From Methanobrevibacter sp. TMH8 (GTDB lineage: Archaea; Methanobacteriota; Methanobacteria; Methanobacteriales; Methanobacteriaceae): a stretch of 64,000 nucleotides of DNA. Position numbers and translations under genes: made by a program. The stretch is from contig NZ_JAHLZE010000012.1 of assembly GCF_020148105.1 (NCBI RefSeq), positions 78,629 through 142,628 on the forward strand. Direction: 5' to 3'. Under the pieces are notes generated by a model, which did no database searches, had not been told where the DNA came from, and saw only the letters and a list, made by a program, of their open reading frames with translations. Shown piece after piece: positions 1-9,120 of this stretch (position 1 is the first letter of the stretch; the number at the start of each line of letters is the position of its first letter).

Positions 1-268
1 TATCATGGCTGCACTTGCAGCTCATCCTTCATTAAAACATGCTGTTGTTGTAGATGAAGATATTGATATTTTTGATCCTCAAGATCTCGAATATGCAATA
101 GCTACAAGAGTCAAAGGTGATGATGATATAATTATTGTTCCTCAAGCAAGAGGCTCTTCTCTTGATCCAGTAGCTCTCCCAGATGGGACTACAACTAAAT
201 TAGGTGTAGATGCTACTAAATTACTCGGAAAAGAAGAAAAATTCGAAAGAGTTAGTTTAAGTGAGTAA
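1..268 (+). CDS. UbiD family decarboxylase, C-terminal fragment (5' end outside window)
   Basis: This is the last 89 or so codons of a gene that begins before the window; the frame is open from base 2. The segment with [20 protein letters not shown] and the later [14 protein letters not shown] is typical of the C-terminal part of UbiD-type, prenyl-FMN-dependent (de)carboxylases, which archaea use on aromatic or polyprenyl-linked acids. The substrate cannot be told from this fragment, and the prFMN-binding residues lie upstream. The gene ends convergently with rfbB; the 117-nt gap contains three tandem copies of an AATAAAATNAYTAG-like AT-rich unit and no clear terminator hairpin. Identification rests on remembered family sequence patterns. 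Confidence 0.8.
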   Translation, partial: IMAALAAHPSLKHAVVVDEDIDIFDPQDLEYAIATRVKGDDDIIIVPQARGSSLDPVALPDGTTTKLGVDATKLLGKEEKFERVSLSE

Positions 269-385
269 AATTCATCATAAAACTGATAAAATAAAATTAT
301 TAAAATAAAATCACTAGAATAAAATTACTAGAATAAAATGATTTAAATAAAATTATAAGATTGATGATTAAATAATAAATAAATC

Positions 386-1408
386 TCAATCTTTTCCATA
401 CATTTTTTCATAATAACTAATATAATCTCCAGAAATAATATTATTTAACCAATCATTATTGGCTAAATACCATTCAATAGTTTCTTTCATGCCAATTTCA
501 AATGTATATTTTGGTTTCCATCCTAATTCTTTTTGTATTTTAGTTGAATCAATAGCATATCTTCTATCATGCCCTAATCTATCTTCAACATATTCAATTA
601 AGTCTTCTGATTTTTTTAAGTATTGAAGTATTAGTTTAACAATTTCAATATTTTCTTTTTCATTGTTTCCACCAATATTATATACTTCTCCTGCTTTTCC
701 TTTATGAAGAACCAAATCAATAGCTGTACAATGATCATAGACATGCAACCAGTCTCTTACATTCTTTCCATCTCCATAAACTGGAAGTTTTTTGTTATTT
801 AAAGCATTATTGATCATTAATGGAATTAATTTCTCTGGAAACTGATAAGGGCCGTAATTATTAGAACATCTAGTAATATTTATTGGAAGATGAAAAGTCT
901 CATGATAAGCTCTAACAATAAGATCAGCCCCGGCTTTACTAGCTGAATAAGGACTATTTGAAGCTAAAGGAGTTTTTTCTGTAAAATAACCAGTTTTACC
1001 AAGAGTTCCATACACTTCATCAGTTGAAATTTGTATGTATTTTTTAAGTTGGCCTTTTTCATGATACTTTTTAGCTATCTCAAGAAGATTTTGAGTTCCA
1101 ATAATATTTGATTCTAAAAATATTTTAGGATTTTGTATACTACGATCTACATGAGATTCAGCTGCAAAATTGATAATATAATCAACTTTATTTTCAAAAA
1201 CAATTGTATCAATAAGTTGATTGTTAGCTATATCTCCTTTTATAAATTTATAATTAGGATTTTTTTCTGTATCTTTTAGATTTTCTAAGTTTCCACAATA
1301 TGTAAGTGAATCTAAATTGATAATACAATAATCAGGATATTTTTCTAACATATAATGAATAAAATTACTTCCAATAAACCCTGCTCCACCAGTAACCAAT
1401 ATTTTCAT
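386..1408 (-). CDS. rfbB: dTDP-glucose 4,6-dehydratase
   Basis: This enzyme makes dTDP-4-keto-6-deoxyglucose from dTDP-glucose, the second step of the dTDP-rhamnose pathway, and acts in the cytosol. It is a 340-residue extended SDR protein, normal for the family. The NAD-binding TGGAGFIG sits at residues 6-13, the STDEVYG signature at 128-134 and the catalytic Y154-x3-K158 follows. An ATG start is preceded by AGAGG. It lies 24 nt downstream of rfbC and is almost surely co-transcribed with it. The other two pathway genes (rfbA, rfbD) are not in the window; they would have to lie elsewhere, because the next gene, ubiD, is convergent. Confidence 0.95.
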   Translation of the reverse strand: MKILVTGGAGFIGSNFIHYMLEKYPDYCIINLDSLTYCGNLENLKDTEKNPNYKFIKGDIANNQLIDTIVFENKVDYIINFAAESHVDRSIQNPKIFLESNIIGTQNLLEIAKKYHEKGQLKKYIQISTDEVYGTLGKTGYFTEKTPLASNSPYSASKAGADLIVRAYHETFHLPINITRCSNNYGPYQFPEKLIPLMINNALNNKKLPVYGDGKNVRDWLHVYDHCTAIDLVLHKGKAGEVYNIGGNNEKENIEIVKLILQYLKKSEDLIEYVEDRLGHDRRYAIDSTKIQKELGWKPKYTFEIGMKETIEWYLANNDWLNNIISGDYISYYEKMYGKD

Positions 1409-1432
1409 CTTTAAACCTCTCTAAAAAATACC

Positions 1433-1987
1433 TTAAAAATCAGTTGGTGTTTCACTTAAAGATTTCCATTTCATATCTTTTTCAGATAATATCATTTCAT
1501 TTTCATTTAATGGCCATTTAATACCAATTTCTGGATCATTCCATATTATTCCTCCTTCATCAGGACCATTATAGAAATCTGTACATTTATAGGTAAACTC
1601 AGCTTCATCACTCAACACAAGAAAACCATGGGCAAATCCAGGAGGAATGTAAAACTGTTTTTTATTTTTTTCTGAAAGAATTACACTTATATATTCCCCA
1701 TAAGTAGTGGAATCCTTTCTTAAATCAACAGCTACATCAAAAACTTCCCCTTTAATTACTCTCACAAGTTTTCCTTGAGGTTGAGTATATTGGAAGTGAA
1801 GTCCTCTTAAAACACCTTTAGTGGATTTTGATTGATTATCTTGAACAAAATTCACATTTAGTCCATTTTCCTCAAATTCCTTTTTATGATATGTTTCCAA
1901 GAAGTATCCTCTTTCATCCCCAAAAATTGTTGGCTCTATAATGAAAATTCCTTCAATGGATGTTTTGATAAAGTTAAATTTTTTCAA
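1433..1987 (-). CDS. rfbC: dTDP-4-dehydrorhamnose 3,5-epimerase
   Basis: This cupin-fold enzyme epimerises C3 and C5 of dTDP-4-keto-6-deoxyglucose for rhamnose-type sugar synthesis. The 184 residues match the usual length. Visible motifs are RGLHFQ with the catalytic His64, PPGFAHGF (His120) and the following Tyr133. The start is a TTG at 1987 with GAGGA six bases upstream; no in-frame ATG occurs near the N-terminus, so the non-ATG start is well supported. It is the first gene of an rfbC-rfbB operon that likely feeds glycosylation of surface polymers. Confidence 0.93.
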   Translation of the reverse strand: MKKFNFIKTSIEGIFIIEPTIFGDERGYFLETYHKKEFEENGLNVNFVQDNQSKSTKGVLRGLHFQYTQPQGKLVRVIKGEVFDVAVDLRKDSTTYGEYISVILSEKNKKQFYIPPGFAHGFLVLSDEAEFTYKCTDFYNGPDEGGIIWNDPEIGIKWPLNENEMILSEKDMKWKSLSETPTDF

Positions 1988-2136
1988 TTCAATTCCTCAT
2001 AATTTTAATATTAATTATTTATTACTTATAATTACTTATAATTAATTAAATTGCTTAAATTATTTAAATTAATTAAATTAATTATATTGATTAAATTATT
2101 TAAATTATTTAAAAAAATATTCAATTAAAATACTGA

Positions 2137-3195
2137 TTAAAATACAATATTTAATTTTTCGCCACAATTAACACATTTATTATCTTTAATTTTTCTTTTA
2201 TTAATAGTATTATAATTATTTCTTTCAATAAGTAGTTCATTACAATTAGGACAATAGGTACTTTGGTCTGATGGGACATTTCCTAAATAAACATATTTTA
2301 GTCCTGATTCAATAGCTATTTCTTTTGCTCTCATTAGTTTATTTATTTCTGTAGGTGGAACATCTTCCATTTTATAATGTGGAAAAAATCTTGAAAAATG
2401 AATTGGGACTTTTTTTCCTAATTCATTAGCTATAAACTCTGTTAAACTAGTTATTAACTCATTTGAATCATTAAAATCACTGATTAAAAGATTTGTAATT
2501 TCAAGATGTTTTTTATTTTTATAAATAACTTTTAAATTATCTAATATAGGGTCAAGAGTGGCCTGACAAATATCTTTATAAAATTCATTGTTCATTGATT
2601 TCAAATCAATATTAAAGGCATCAATTTTTGGAATAAGGAGTTCAAGAGCTTTTTCACTCATATAACCATTACTGACATAGATATTTTTAAGGCCTTTTTT
2701 ATGAGATAATAAAGCTGTTTCAAGTGTGTACTCTAAGTACATAGTAGGTTCATTATAGGTCCAAGAAATCGATTGACAATTATTACTAATAGCATTTTCC
2801 ACAGCTTTTTCTGGAAAGATTTCAATAGCTTTTCTATTCTTCACTAAATTTTGAGAGATGATATAGTTCTGACAATTCAAACATCTCATATTACAACCAA
2901 AACCACCAAGTGAGTAACTTAAAGATCCTGGAAGAAAGTGATACAATGGTTTTTTTTCAATTGGATCTATACCTTGAGAAGAAATTGATGCAAAATTACA
3001 ACTATAAAGAGTTCCATGTCTATTTTTACGTGTTAAACAAAATCCATATTTATTATCAGCTATTTTACACCTATGATTACAAACATTGCATTGAACGTTT
3101 TTTGATGATTCCTCTTTTATGAATTCATCTATATTTTTTATATTTCTATCTATATTTTTATCTATTTTATCATATAGAATCGACTCAACTATCAT
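2137..3195 (-). CDS. amrS: AmmeMemoRadiSam system radical SAM enzyme (AmrS-like)
   Basis: This 352-residue protein resembles pyruvate-formate-lyase-activating enzymes. The radical SAM cluster motif is C101-x3-C105-x2-C108 in GFGCNMRCLNCQN. An N-terminal zinc-ribbon-like C36-x2-C39-x3-C43...C53 and a C-terminal pair of CxxC motifs (CPNC, CVNC) flank the barrel, as in the AmrS family. Family members occur with AMMECR1 and Memo-like proteins, but neither partner gene is adjacent here, and the substrate is not known. The ATG start has AGAGGT upstream. It is flanked by an AT-rich spacer containing no gene on the thiL side. Confidence 0.85.
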   Translation of the reverse strand: MIVESILYDKIDKNIDRNIKNIDEFIKEESSKNVQCNVCNHRCKIADNKYGFCLTRKNRHGTLYSCNFASISSQGIDPIEKKPLYHFLPGSLSYSLGGFGCNMRCLNCQNYIISQNLVKNRKAIEIFPEKAVENAISNNCQSISWTYNEPTMYLEYTLETALLSHKKGLKNIYVSNGYMSEKALELLIPKIDAFNIDLKSMNNEFYKDICQATLDPILDNLKVIYKNKKHLEITNLLISDFNDSNELITSLTEFIANELGKKVPIHFSRFFPHYKMEDVPPTEINKLMRAKEIAIESGLKYVYLGNVPSDQSTYCPNCNELLIERNNYNTINKRKIKDNKCVNCGEKLNIVF

Positions 3196-3372
3196 TATTT
3201 TACCTCTATTAATATATAATTAGATAATAGAATAATCAAATAATATAATCAAATAACCCAGCTAGATAATAATCAGGACCAAATAATCAAATAACCAATG
3301 ATTAATATAAGAATATAATAATATGATATTATATGATTTATAATAATATAATAATGTAACCAAATTATTTAA

Positions 3373-4485
3373 TCAATCATTAGACAAGTGTTCATATCCT
3401 TTTGGAGATAATTTTTCTATTTTTTCATTAGAATATTCGATTTCAACTCTATTAGAATTATTAATTTCACCAATTATAATATAATCACTGCCAAAATTAT
3501 TATAAATGTTAGAATATTCCTTATTATTATTGTTAAAAGTAAATAAAACCTCAAAATCTTCTCCAACGTGGAATATAAGGTCTAATATATCTTTATTTAA
3601 AAACTTAGATATCTTATAAATTTCTTTAAAAATCGGTTCATTGGCTATTTTATCTTCATAAATTCTTAATCCTAAATTACTATCTTTATTATTACGTTTA
3701 TCAGCATCAAAAAGTTCATATAATTCACTAGCTAATCCATCAGTAATATCAGTAGCTGAAGAAGCAAATTTATTGAGAATAATTCCTTCATTCAATCTAG
3801 CTTTTGGTTTTAAAACTTTTTCAATAGCTAAATCAATAATAGCTTGAGAAATTTCTTTATTTTTTAGTCCATTTTTTATTATTTTGATATTTTCTTCTTT
3901 TAATATTTCAAATCCTAATGCAGCTAATCCCAATTCTCCAGTGATCCCTATTAAGTCCCCTTTTTTGAAACCATATTTTTTCAAAGTATTTTGTTTTTTT
4001 GTTTTTCCTAATGCAGTTCCTGAGATTATGATTTGATCAGCCTGATTTGTATCTCCACCAATAAGAGGAATTTTGTAATAATAACATGCATTTAAAATTC
4101 CATCAATTATTTCATCAAAATAGCTAAGTTTAAGATTTTTTGGAATAGCTAAATTAATTAAAATCCCAGTTGGTTTTGCTCCCATAGCTGCCAAATCACT
4201 GACATTTACTGTTACAGCTTTCCATCCCATTTGGAAATAAGACATTTGTTTCGGAAAATGCTGATTTTGGATCAAAAGATCTGATGTTGCTATCAAATAT
4301 GTTTCGTTTTTATCTTCATTCTTTTTAAAATCGATTAATGCAGCATCATCTCCAATAAATTGTGTGAAATTAATATTATTTTTTTTATTATTTATTGAGC
4401 TATGAAAGTCATTTGATTTTTCAACAATCCTCTCAATTAACTTTTTTTCACCAAGATTTGAAACTTGAAGATGTTTATTTGACAT
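3373..4485 (-). CDS. thiL: thiamine-monophosphate kinase
   Basis: ThiL phosphorylates thiamine monophosphate to the diphosphate cofactor. The PurM-like AIR-synthase fold is recognisable from GDDAAL (residues 45-50), the segment SDLAAMGAKPTG and the C-terminal GEDFEVLFTF. At 370 residues it is somewhat longer than the usual 310-330, through Asn/Lys-rich insertions typical of this AT-rich genome. The ATG at 4485 has no Shine-Dalgarno sequence, so the mRNA may be leaderless or have a very short leader. It is transcribed divergently from the secreted protein gene across a 149-nt spacer. Confidence 0.92.
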   Translation of the reverse strand: MSNKHLQVSNLGEKKLIERIVEKSNDFHSSINNKKNNINFTQFIGDDAALIDFKKNEDKNETYLIATSDLLIQNQHFPKQMSYFQMGWKAVTVNVSDLAAMGAKPTGILINLAIPKNLKLSYFDEIIDGILNACYYYKIPLIGGDTNQADQIIISGTALGKTKKQNTLKKYGFKKGDLIGITGELGLAALGFEILKEENIKIIKNGLKNKEISQAIIDLAIEKVLKPKARLNEGIILNKFASSATDITDGLASELYELFDADKRNNKDSNLGLRIYEDKIANEPIFKEIYKISKFLNKDILDLIFHVGEDFEVLFTFNNNNKEYSNIYNNFGSDYIIIGEINNSNRVEIEYSNEKIEKLSPKGYEHLSND

Positions 4486-4572
4486 TATAATATATTTGTT
4501 TTTGAATATAATAAAATTTTACAATAATTTTAAATGTAATATTTTCAAATTATAGAAAATATAATAAGAATA

Positions 4573-4580
4573 TTTATAAA
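4573..4580 (+). promoter_or_regulatory. TATA box of the secreted-protein gene
   Basis: TTTATAAA lies 62 nt upstream of the ATG, which predicts a start site near 4600 and a leader of about 35 nt with a GGGGG stretch and GGTG ribosome binding site. Confidence 0.5.
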
Positions 4581-4634
4581 TAGTATTAATTAGTAAACTA
4601 TAAAACAAAAAACTAACAGGGGGTTGGTGTGAAT

Positions 4635-5786
4635 ATGAAACAAAAAAAAGTTTTTTTAAGTATGTTAATACTTATTGGATTAATATTAATATTATCAGAT
4701 ATTAATAGTGTAAATAGTGCAAATGTTAAGAATATAAATGATGTTGATATAGATTCTAATAAAACAGTAGAAATTAAAAACACAAATGCTCCAAAATTCG
4801 TGAATAGTCCAAAAACCTATTCAAAATCTCCTAAATACTCTAGAAAAAAAGGATACGAAACCGATAAAAACACTATAAAAACGAAAATAGGAAAAAAATA
4901 TACATTTATAACCAAATATTTCCTTCCAATGTCTTGGAAAGATGGAGGAAAAAATGGAAAGACCGAATATTGGTATAACTGTCAGTCTATAGTAGTTCAA
5001 GGAAAATATATTTATATATATACTTCTGCAGGATATGGATCAAATAAAGGTTTTATTATAAGATATGACACTAAAATAATTGATAAATATAATAAAGGAA
5101 AAGGATTATCTAAACTCAGAAAGCTTGGAACCAGTATGAGAAAGGGTTCAAAGCTAACAAAAGAGCAAAAGAGAATTAAAAGTGGTATAAAAATAGGAAA
5201 AAAATTTATTGGAGGTCATGGGCAATCTCTTACTTATGATTCAAAAACTAATTCATTATACATGTGGCAAGATAATAATCACGATTCAAATAACTTAAAA
5301 TTAATGAAAATCAGTTTAAAAACACTTACCCCTTATTTAATCTATAATTTCAAGGCTAAACTTAATAATAAATATATTAAACCATTTCTTAATTTAGCTT
5401 TTGATAAAAAAGGAAATTTTTACACAGATAAAACTGTAAAATCTAAAATAAATCCATCAGGATACTCATATATATTTTCTGGAAAATTAAGTGGAAATAA
5501 AATCCAGATGAAATTATTAACTATAATAGAGAACCGTCCTGGAACATATCCTCAATCATTAGCTGTAAACAAAAAAAATAATCGGATTTATTTAGTTTCT
5601 GATGGAGCAATTTACTCAGCACCTTTAACTAAAATGATAGAAGGAACTTTAACTATGAATGATTTTTATTACACCATATTTTCTACAAAACGTGAATTTG
5701 AAGGAATTAGTTTTGATAGATATGGGAAAGCATATTTGCTTATTCTAAGAGGTACCGAGATTTTAAAGGCATCACAAGTGTATTAA
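4635..5786 (+). CDS. secreted basic protein, helveticin-J-like beta-propeller candidate
   Basis: The 383-residue product starts with a clear signal peptide: KQKK, a hydrophobic stretch to about residue 20, and a probable cleavage site after SVNSA (about residue 29). The mature protein is strikingly Lys-rich. Repeated short beta-strand motifs (QSIVVQGKYIYIYTS, GFIIRYDTK, GHGQSLTYDSKTNSLYMW, NRIYLVSDGAIYSA) suggest a beta-propeller. The IGKKFIGGHGQSLTYD segment reminds me of the helveticin J family of class III bacteriocins from lactobacilli; this is an inference from memory only. The start is taken as ATG 4635, six bases after GGTG; a GTG at 4629 is possible. It stands alone, divergent from thiL. 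Role unknown: surface lectin, cell-wall protein or bacteriocin-like protein. Confidence 0.6.
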   Translation: MKQKKVFLSMLILIGLILILSDINSVNSANVKNINDVDIDSNKTVEIKNTNAPKFVNSPKTYSKSPKYSRKKGYETDKNTIKTKIGKKYTFITKYFLPMSWKDGGKNGKTEYWYNCQSIVVQGKYIYIYTSAGYGSNKGFIIRYDTKIIDKYNKGKGLSKLRKLGTSMRKGSKLTKEQKRIKSGIKIGKKFIGGHGQSLTYDSKTNSLYMWQDNNHDSNNLKLMKISLKTLTPYLIYNFKAKLNNKYIKPFLNLAFDKKGNFYTDKTVKSKINPSGYSYIFSGKLSGNKIQMKLLTIIENRPGTYPQSLAVNKKNNRIYLVSDGAIYSAPLTKMIEGTLTMNDFYYTIFSTKREFEGISFDRYGKAYLLILRGTEILKASQVY

Positions 5787-5829
5787 ATATAATATCCAAT
5801 TATTTTTAAATAATAATGAGTTTATTTGC

Positions 5830-6363
5830 TTATTTAATTTTTAAAGCATTATTAACTCTATTTTTAATTATTTCAATAACCAAAGAATCTGCTCCCAAAG
5901 GTTCTGTATATATTATTTTTCCATCAAAATCAATCTTTTCAAGGTCATGATGGTGATGATGACCATGCTGATGCTTTTCTTCATGACTATGATCTTCATT
6001 ACTTGAATGGTGTTTTTCCTCATGACTATGATGTTTAGGGGTATTTTGGTCGTCAGTTGCTTCATCATCGGTTAATCTCAGTATTTTAGGAATATCTCTA
6101 GTTGTATGCATTCCATGAGCTAAAAAAACAGGAACTGCAATTATTGTATCGATTTTTGTACCTTTTACTAGTTCATCAAGAGCTTTAGGAATATTAGGTT
6201 CATGAATCTCCATATATCCTACATTCACTTTAAAATCAGTTTCTTCTCTAAACATATCAGCTATTTTATTAAAAGTTTCACTAGCCAATGGATGTCTACT
6301 TCCATGACTCATTAATAGTATTCCTGTATTTTCTGATGTAAAATTTGGTTCTTTTTCTATCAT
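5830..6363 (-). CDS. cfbA: sirohydrochlorin chelatase, single-domain CfbA/CbiX-S type with His-rich loop
   Basis: CfbA inserts nickel into sirohydrochlorin at the start of coenzyme F430 synthesis; close homologues load cobalt for cobalamin. This is the short archaeal form with one domain that would act as a homodimer. Metal-binding His20 in LLMSHGSR and His86 in HGMHTTRDIP are present. A loop at residues 111-139 carries 14 histidines in 29 residues and is a plausible Ni/Co store. The 177-residue length exceeds the roughly 120-145 of minimal CfbA because of this loop. The ATG start has GGAGA upstream. It is the second of two chelatase genes; the other is 340 nt upstream on the same strand. Confidence 0.88.
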   Translation of the reverse strand: MIEKEPNFTSENTGILLMSHGSRHPLASETFNKIADMFREETDFKVNVGYMEIHEPNIPKALDELVKGTKIDTIIAVPVFLAHGMHTTRDIPKILRLTDDEATDDQNTPKHHSHEEKHHSSNEDHSHEEKHQHGHHHHHDLEKIDFDGKIIYTEPLGADSLVIEIIKNRVNNALKIK

Positions 6364-6703
6364 TATTGCTCTCCTGATTTTTATTAATAAATAAGATAAT
6401 TATTATTTCAATTTTTTAAAGATGATTTTATATTAATCAATTACATTTTAATATAATTTTTATTTTAATTAAAGTATATTATATATTTTATCAATTTTTC
6501 TTTAAAAAAATTTAAAGAATATTAAACTATAAAAATTTAAAATAAATAAAATATAATGAAATATAATAAAAACTAATAAAATTTAATAAAGATTAATATA
6601 AAAACATTAAAACTAAAAAATTATAATAAAATAAATAATAAAAAAGGATAAATAGATAAAAATTTAATATGTAAAAATAAATAAAAATATTGAAATTATT
6701 TTA
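6364..6703. other. gene-free AT-rich spacer between the two chelatase genes
   Basis: This stretch is almost pure A/T. The only structure I see is a 22-bp inverted repeat at 6498-6519 (TTCTTTAAA, four A, TTTAAAGAA). On the minus strand it could be a terminator for the upstream gene or part of the promoter of the short cfbA gene. No ORF with a ribosome binding site is visible. Confidence 0.5.
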
Positions 6704-7693
6704 TTATTCAATAATTTTACTCTCAATTCTATTTTTAATGATATCAATAATTAGATCTTCATCCCCTAGTGGTTCAGTATAGAGAATTTCACCATCAAAA
6801 TCGACATTATCTCCATGAACATGAACATGATCATGATTATGATTATGGGAATGACCGTGAGAATGATTATGAGAATTTGATTCATTTTCTTCAAGAATAC
6901 CTAAGATAGTAGGAATGTCTCTAGTAGTATGAACTCCTGGAGCTAAAAATACAGGAACAACAACTAATCTTTCGAAATCAGCTTTATTTATCATTTCATC
7001 AATAGCTTGTGAGATTGTAGGTTCACAAAGTTCCATAAAACCTTGTCCAACATGAAATTTAGTTTGATTTTTATATTGATTATAAATATCAGTTATAAAC
7101 TCTCTGTTATAATTTAATCTACTCCCATGACTAACAAGTAAAACACCTGTTTTTTCTGAGTTTATATCCTTATTTGATTTTTTTATAGCTAATTCCACTT
7201 TTTTATTAATGATATCTATAATAACAGGATCAGGGCCAATACAATCGATTAAATCGATTTCTCCAGTAAAGTTTACAGGTTCGGTTTTATTAAGATAATG
7301 ATCATCAGAATAATTTCCATCAGGGCATCTTGGATCGGTTTCTTTTGGTTCTAAACCTAAAATAATTGGTATATCAATGTTTGTATGAATTCCTGGAGCT
7401 AAAAATACTGGCATAGCTATTATTTTTTTTAAATTTTCATTTTTACTGACTAAAATATCAATAGCTTTAGAAATAGAAGGTTCAGCTACCTTCATATATC
7501 CAACTTCAGTGTTATATCCTGTTTTAATAACAAATTTATTAGCTATTTCTTTGAAAGTTTCTTCTGCATAGGGTAAACTACTTCCATGACTAATAAGAAG
7601 AACTCCAAAATCATCAGGAATTATATTCGATGTTTTCAAGTCATTATTTGTGAAATTAGTATTTTCACTTGACTGGCTTGAATTTAAACCCAT
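6704..7693 (-). CDS. tandem-domain sirohydrochlorin chelatase (CbiX/CfbA fused duplicate)
   Basis: Two complete CfbA-like domains are fused in one 329-residue chain. Domain 1 (about 28-170) has His36 in LISHGSS and His103 in PGIHTNIDIP; domain 2 (about 181-329) has His189 in VSHGSR and His255 in PGVHTTRDIP. Only domain 2 carries the His-rich loop (275-293). This resembles the long CbiX type with two half-sites in one chain, whereas the neighbouring gene encodes the short type. Which of the two handles Ni and which Co cannot be decided from sequence. Its start overlaps the end of the upstream DUF35 gene by 29 nt, so the two are translated from one mRNA. Confidence 0.85.
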   Translation of the reverse strand: MGLNSSQSSENTNFTNNDLKTSNIIPDDFGVLLISHGSSLPYAEETFKEIANKFVIKTGYNTEVGYMKVAEPSISKAIDILVSKNENLKKIIAMPVFLAPGIHTNIDIPIILGLEPKETDPRCPDGNYSDDHYLNKTEPVNFTGEIDLIDCIGPDPVIIDIINKKVELAIKKSNKDINSEKTGVLLVSHGSRLNYNREFITDIYNQYKNQTKFHVGQGFMELCEPTISQAIDEMINKADFERLVVVPVFLAPGVHTTRDIPTILGILEENESNSHNHSHGHSHNHNHDHVHVHGDNVDFDGEILYTEPLGDEDLIIDIIKNRIESKIIE

Positions 7694-8063
7694 ATGAAAT
7701 TACTCCATCATCACCGTCTTCTCTGATTTTTCTAAATACCATTTCAACAGGATCTCCGATTTCAATTTCATCTAAATCACATTCCACAAGTTGAGATGTG
7801 AGTTTTGCACCTTCTTCTAATTCAATAATAGCTACTGCATAAGGTGCTATAGTTTTAAAATCATCAGTTGGAGTTTCAACTATTGAAAAGCTATGAATTT
7901 TTCCTTTCCCACTAAATTGAATATTTTCTATATTTCCTTTTCTTCTACATTTCGGGCAAATTACCCTTGGGGGAAAGTATACTCCATCACAATTAGTACA
8001 TTTAGATCCAATAAGGTTATATCTTTGTTGAATATGACGCCAGCTTCTTATAATATCAGACAT
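7665..8063 (-). CDS. DUF35 zinc-ribbon/OB-fold protein (acyl-CoA-associated)
   Basis: The 132-residue protein has an N-terminal helix (SWRHIQQRYNLIGSKC), a rubredoxin-like zinc ribbon with CTNC and CPKC, and a C-terminal OB-fold (GKGKIHSFSIVETPTDDF, YAVAIIELEEGAKL). In archaea this family bridges acetoacetyl-CoA thiolase and HMG-CoA synthase in the mevalonate pathway, channelling the intermediate. Here neither thiolase nor HMG-CoA synthase is adjacent; the gene is instead the first of an operon with the tandem chelatase, overlapping it by 29 nt. The ATG start has GGAGA upstream. The family assignment is strong; the partner enzymes are inferred. Confidence 0.85.
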   Translation of the reverse strand: MSDIIRSWRHIQQRYNLIGSKCTNCDGVYFPPRVICPKCRRKGNIENIQFSGKGKIHSFSIVETPTDDFKTIAPYAVAIIELEEGAKLTSQLVECDLDEIEIGDPVEMVFRKIREDGDDGVISYGFKFKPVK

Positions 8064-8676
8064 ATAAATTCTCCTATTAATAATGTTAAAATTATTAATT
8101 ATATTTGTTAGTTTAGTAAAATTTAAGTAAAATTTGATTATTGAAATTGATTATTATATTGTATTAATATTATTATCAATTTTAGTTTATAATAAATAAA
8201 TATATTCTAAATATATTGTAATAATCATATAAAAATTTATTTATAAAAGTAATTATTTATAAAAGTAATACTTTTACTTGATTTTATAATATCTATTTTA
8301 GTTTTTATAATAGATAAAGTTTTTGATATTAAAAATTTTTAATTTATATAAAAATTATTGAAATACTAGTGAAAATACAAAAACTTTTTAAATAGATAGT
8401 TGTAATATAAGGAATGTATAGTAATTTGACATTAAATATTACTATAACTTTAATTATATTAAAATTTTTAATATTTATTATATTTACTATTATTGCTCAA
8501 TTTAAGTGTATTTAATGAATTCGTGATAATTTACGTTTTTAAATGTGTATATTACTTATTATAAATATTTATATCAATTATAAGTTTATATACCTATATT
8601 TAAATATTATGTAAAAATTAGTATAAAATTAGTATAAAGTTAATTATTATTTATTTTAATTTCTGGAGGATTATTT
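8064..8676. other. divergent intergenic region with UPF0147 promoter
   Basis: Six hundred bases separate the DUF35 operon from the UPF0147 gene. The sequence is AT-rich without an ORF that has a ribosome binding site. A TATA box for the rightward gene is visible at 8585-8592; a leftward promoter for DUF35 is not clear-cut. Confidence 0.5.
8585..8592 (+). promoter_or_regulatory. TATA box of the UPF0147 gene
   Basis: TTTATATA lies 85 nt before the ATG and predicts transcription starting near 8612, giving a leader of about 65 nt that ends in the strong ribosome binding site TGGAGGA. Confidence 0.5.
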
Positions 8677-8934
8677 ATGAGTAACAGTATTTTTGGTGAA
8701 GTTTCTGAAATTTTAAAACATATTATGGAGAATCCTAGTGTTCCACGTAATATTAGAAGAGCGGCAGATGAATCAAACACCATTTTGAATAATGAAGAAG
8801 AAGATGAAACTGTAAGAGCTAGTGCAGTTATTTTAATTTTAGACGAAATTAGTAACGATCCTAACATACCAATTCACGCAAGAACTCTCATTTGGGAAGT
8901 TTTAAGTAAGTTAGAATCTATTAAAACCAACTAA
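8677..8934 (+). CDS. UPF0147 family protein
   Basis: This 85-residue, acidic, mostly helical protein belongs to the small UPF0147 family found across euryarchaea. Recognisable stretches are [14 protein letters not shown] (about residues 18-31) and [20 protein letters not shown] near the C-terminus. Two similar helical halves ([11 protein letters not shown] and [11 protein letters not shown]) suggest an internal repeat. The function is not established. A GGAGGA ribosome binding site sits six bases before the ATG. It stands alone; a perfect 16-bp palindrome follows 33 nt after the stop. Confidence 0.88.
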   Translation: MSNSIFGEVSEILKHIMENPSVPRNIRRAADESNTILNNEEEDETVRASAVILILDEISNDPNIPIHARTLIWEVLSKLESIKTN

Positions 8935-8967
8935 TTTCTTTTTTATTAAATTATTTTATTTTTCTAA

Positions 8968-8983
8968 TGTGACAATTGTCACA
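8968..8983. promoter_or_regulatory. perfect 16-bp palindrome TGTGACAATTGTCACA
   Basis: The sequence is fully self-complementary and unusually GC-containing for this spacer. It lies between the UPF0147 stop and the end of the convergent 83-residue gene, so it may be a regulator-binding site or a terminator stem rather than a promoter operator. Confidence 0.4.
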
Positions 8984-9120
8984 AAATTATATTTTATTAT
9001 TTTATTTATTCAACTTATTCTACTATCATTATTCATTATCTATTAGACAATTTCAATTTTTTTATTTATCTCTAATATATTTTTTCTATTTAATTAAATT
9101 TTATTTATTTGAAAGCAAAA

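Noticed and set aside
7665..7693. Frameshift or broken gene at the DUF35-chelatase overlap
   Set aside because: Both proteins are complete with normal ends; a 29-nt overlap is compatible with coupled translation.
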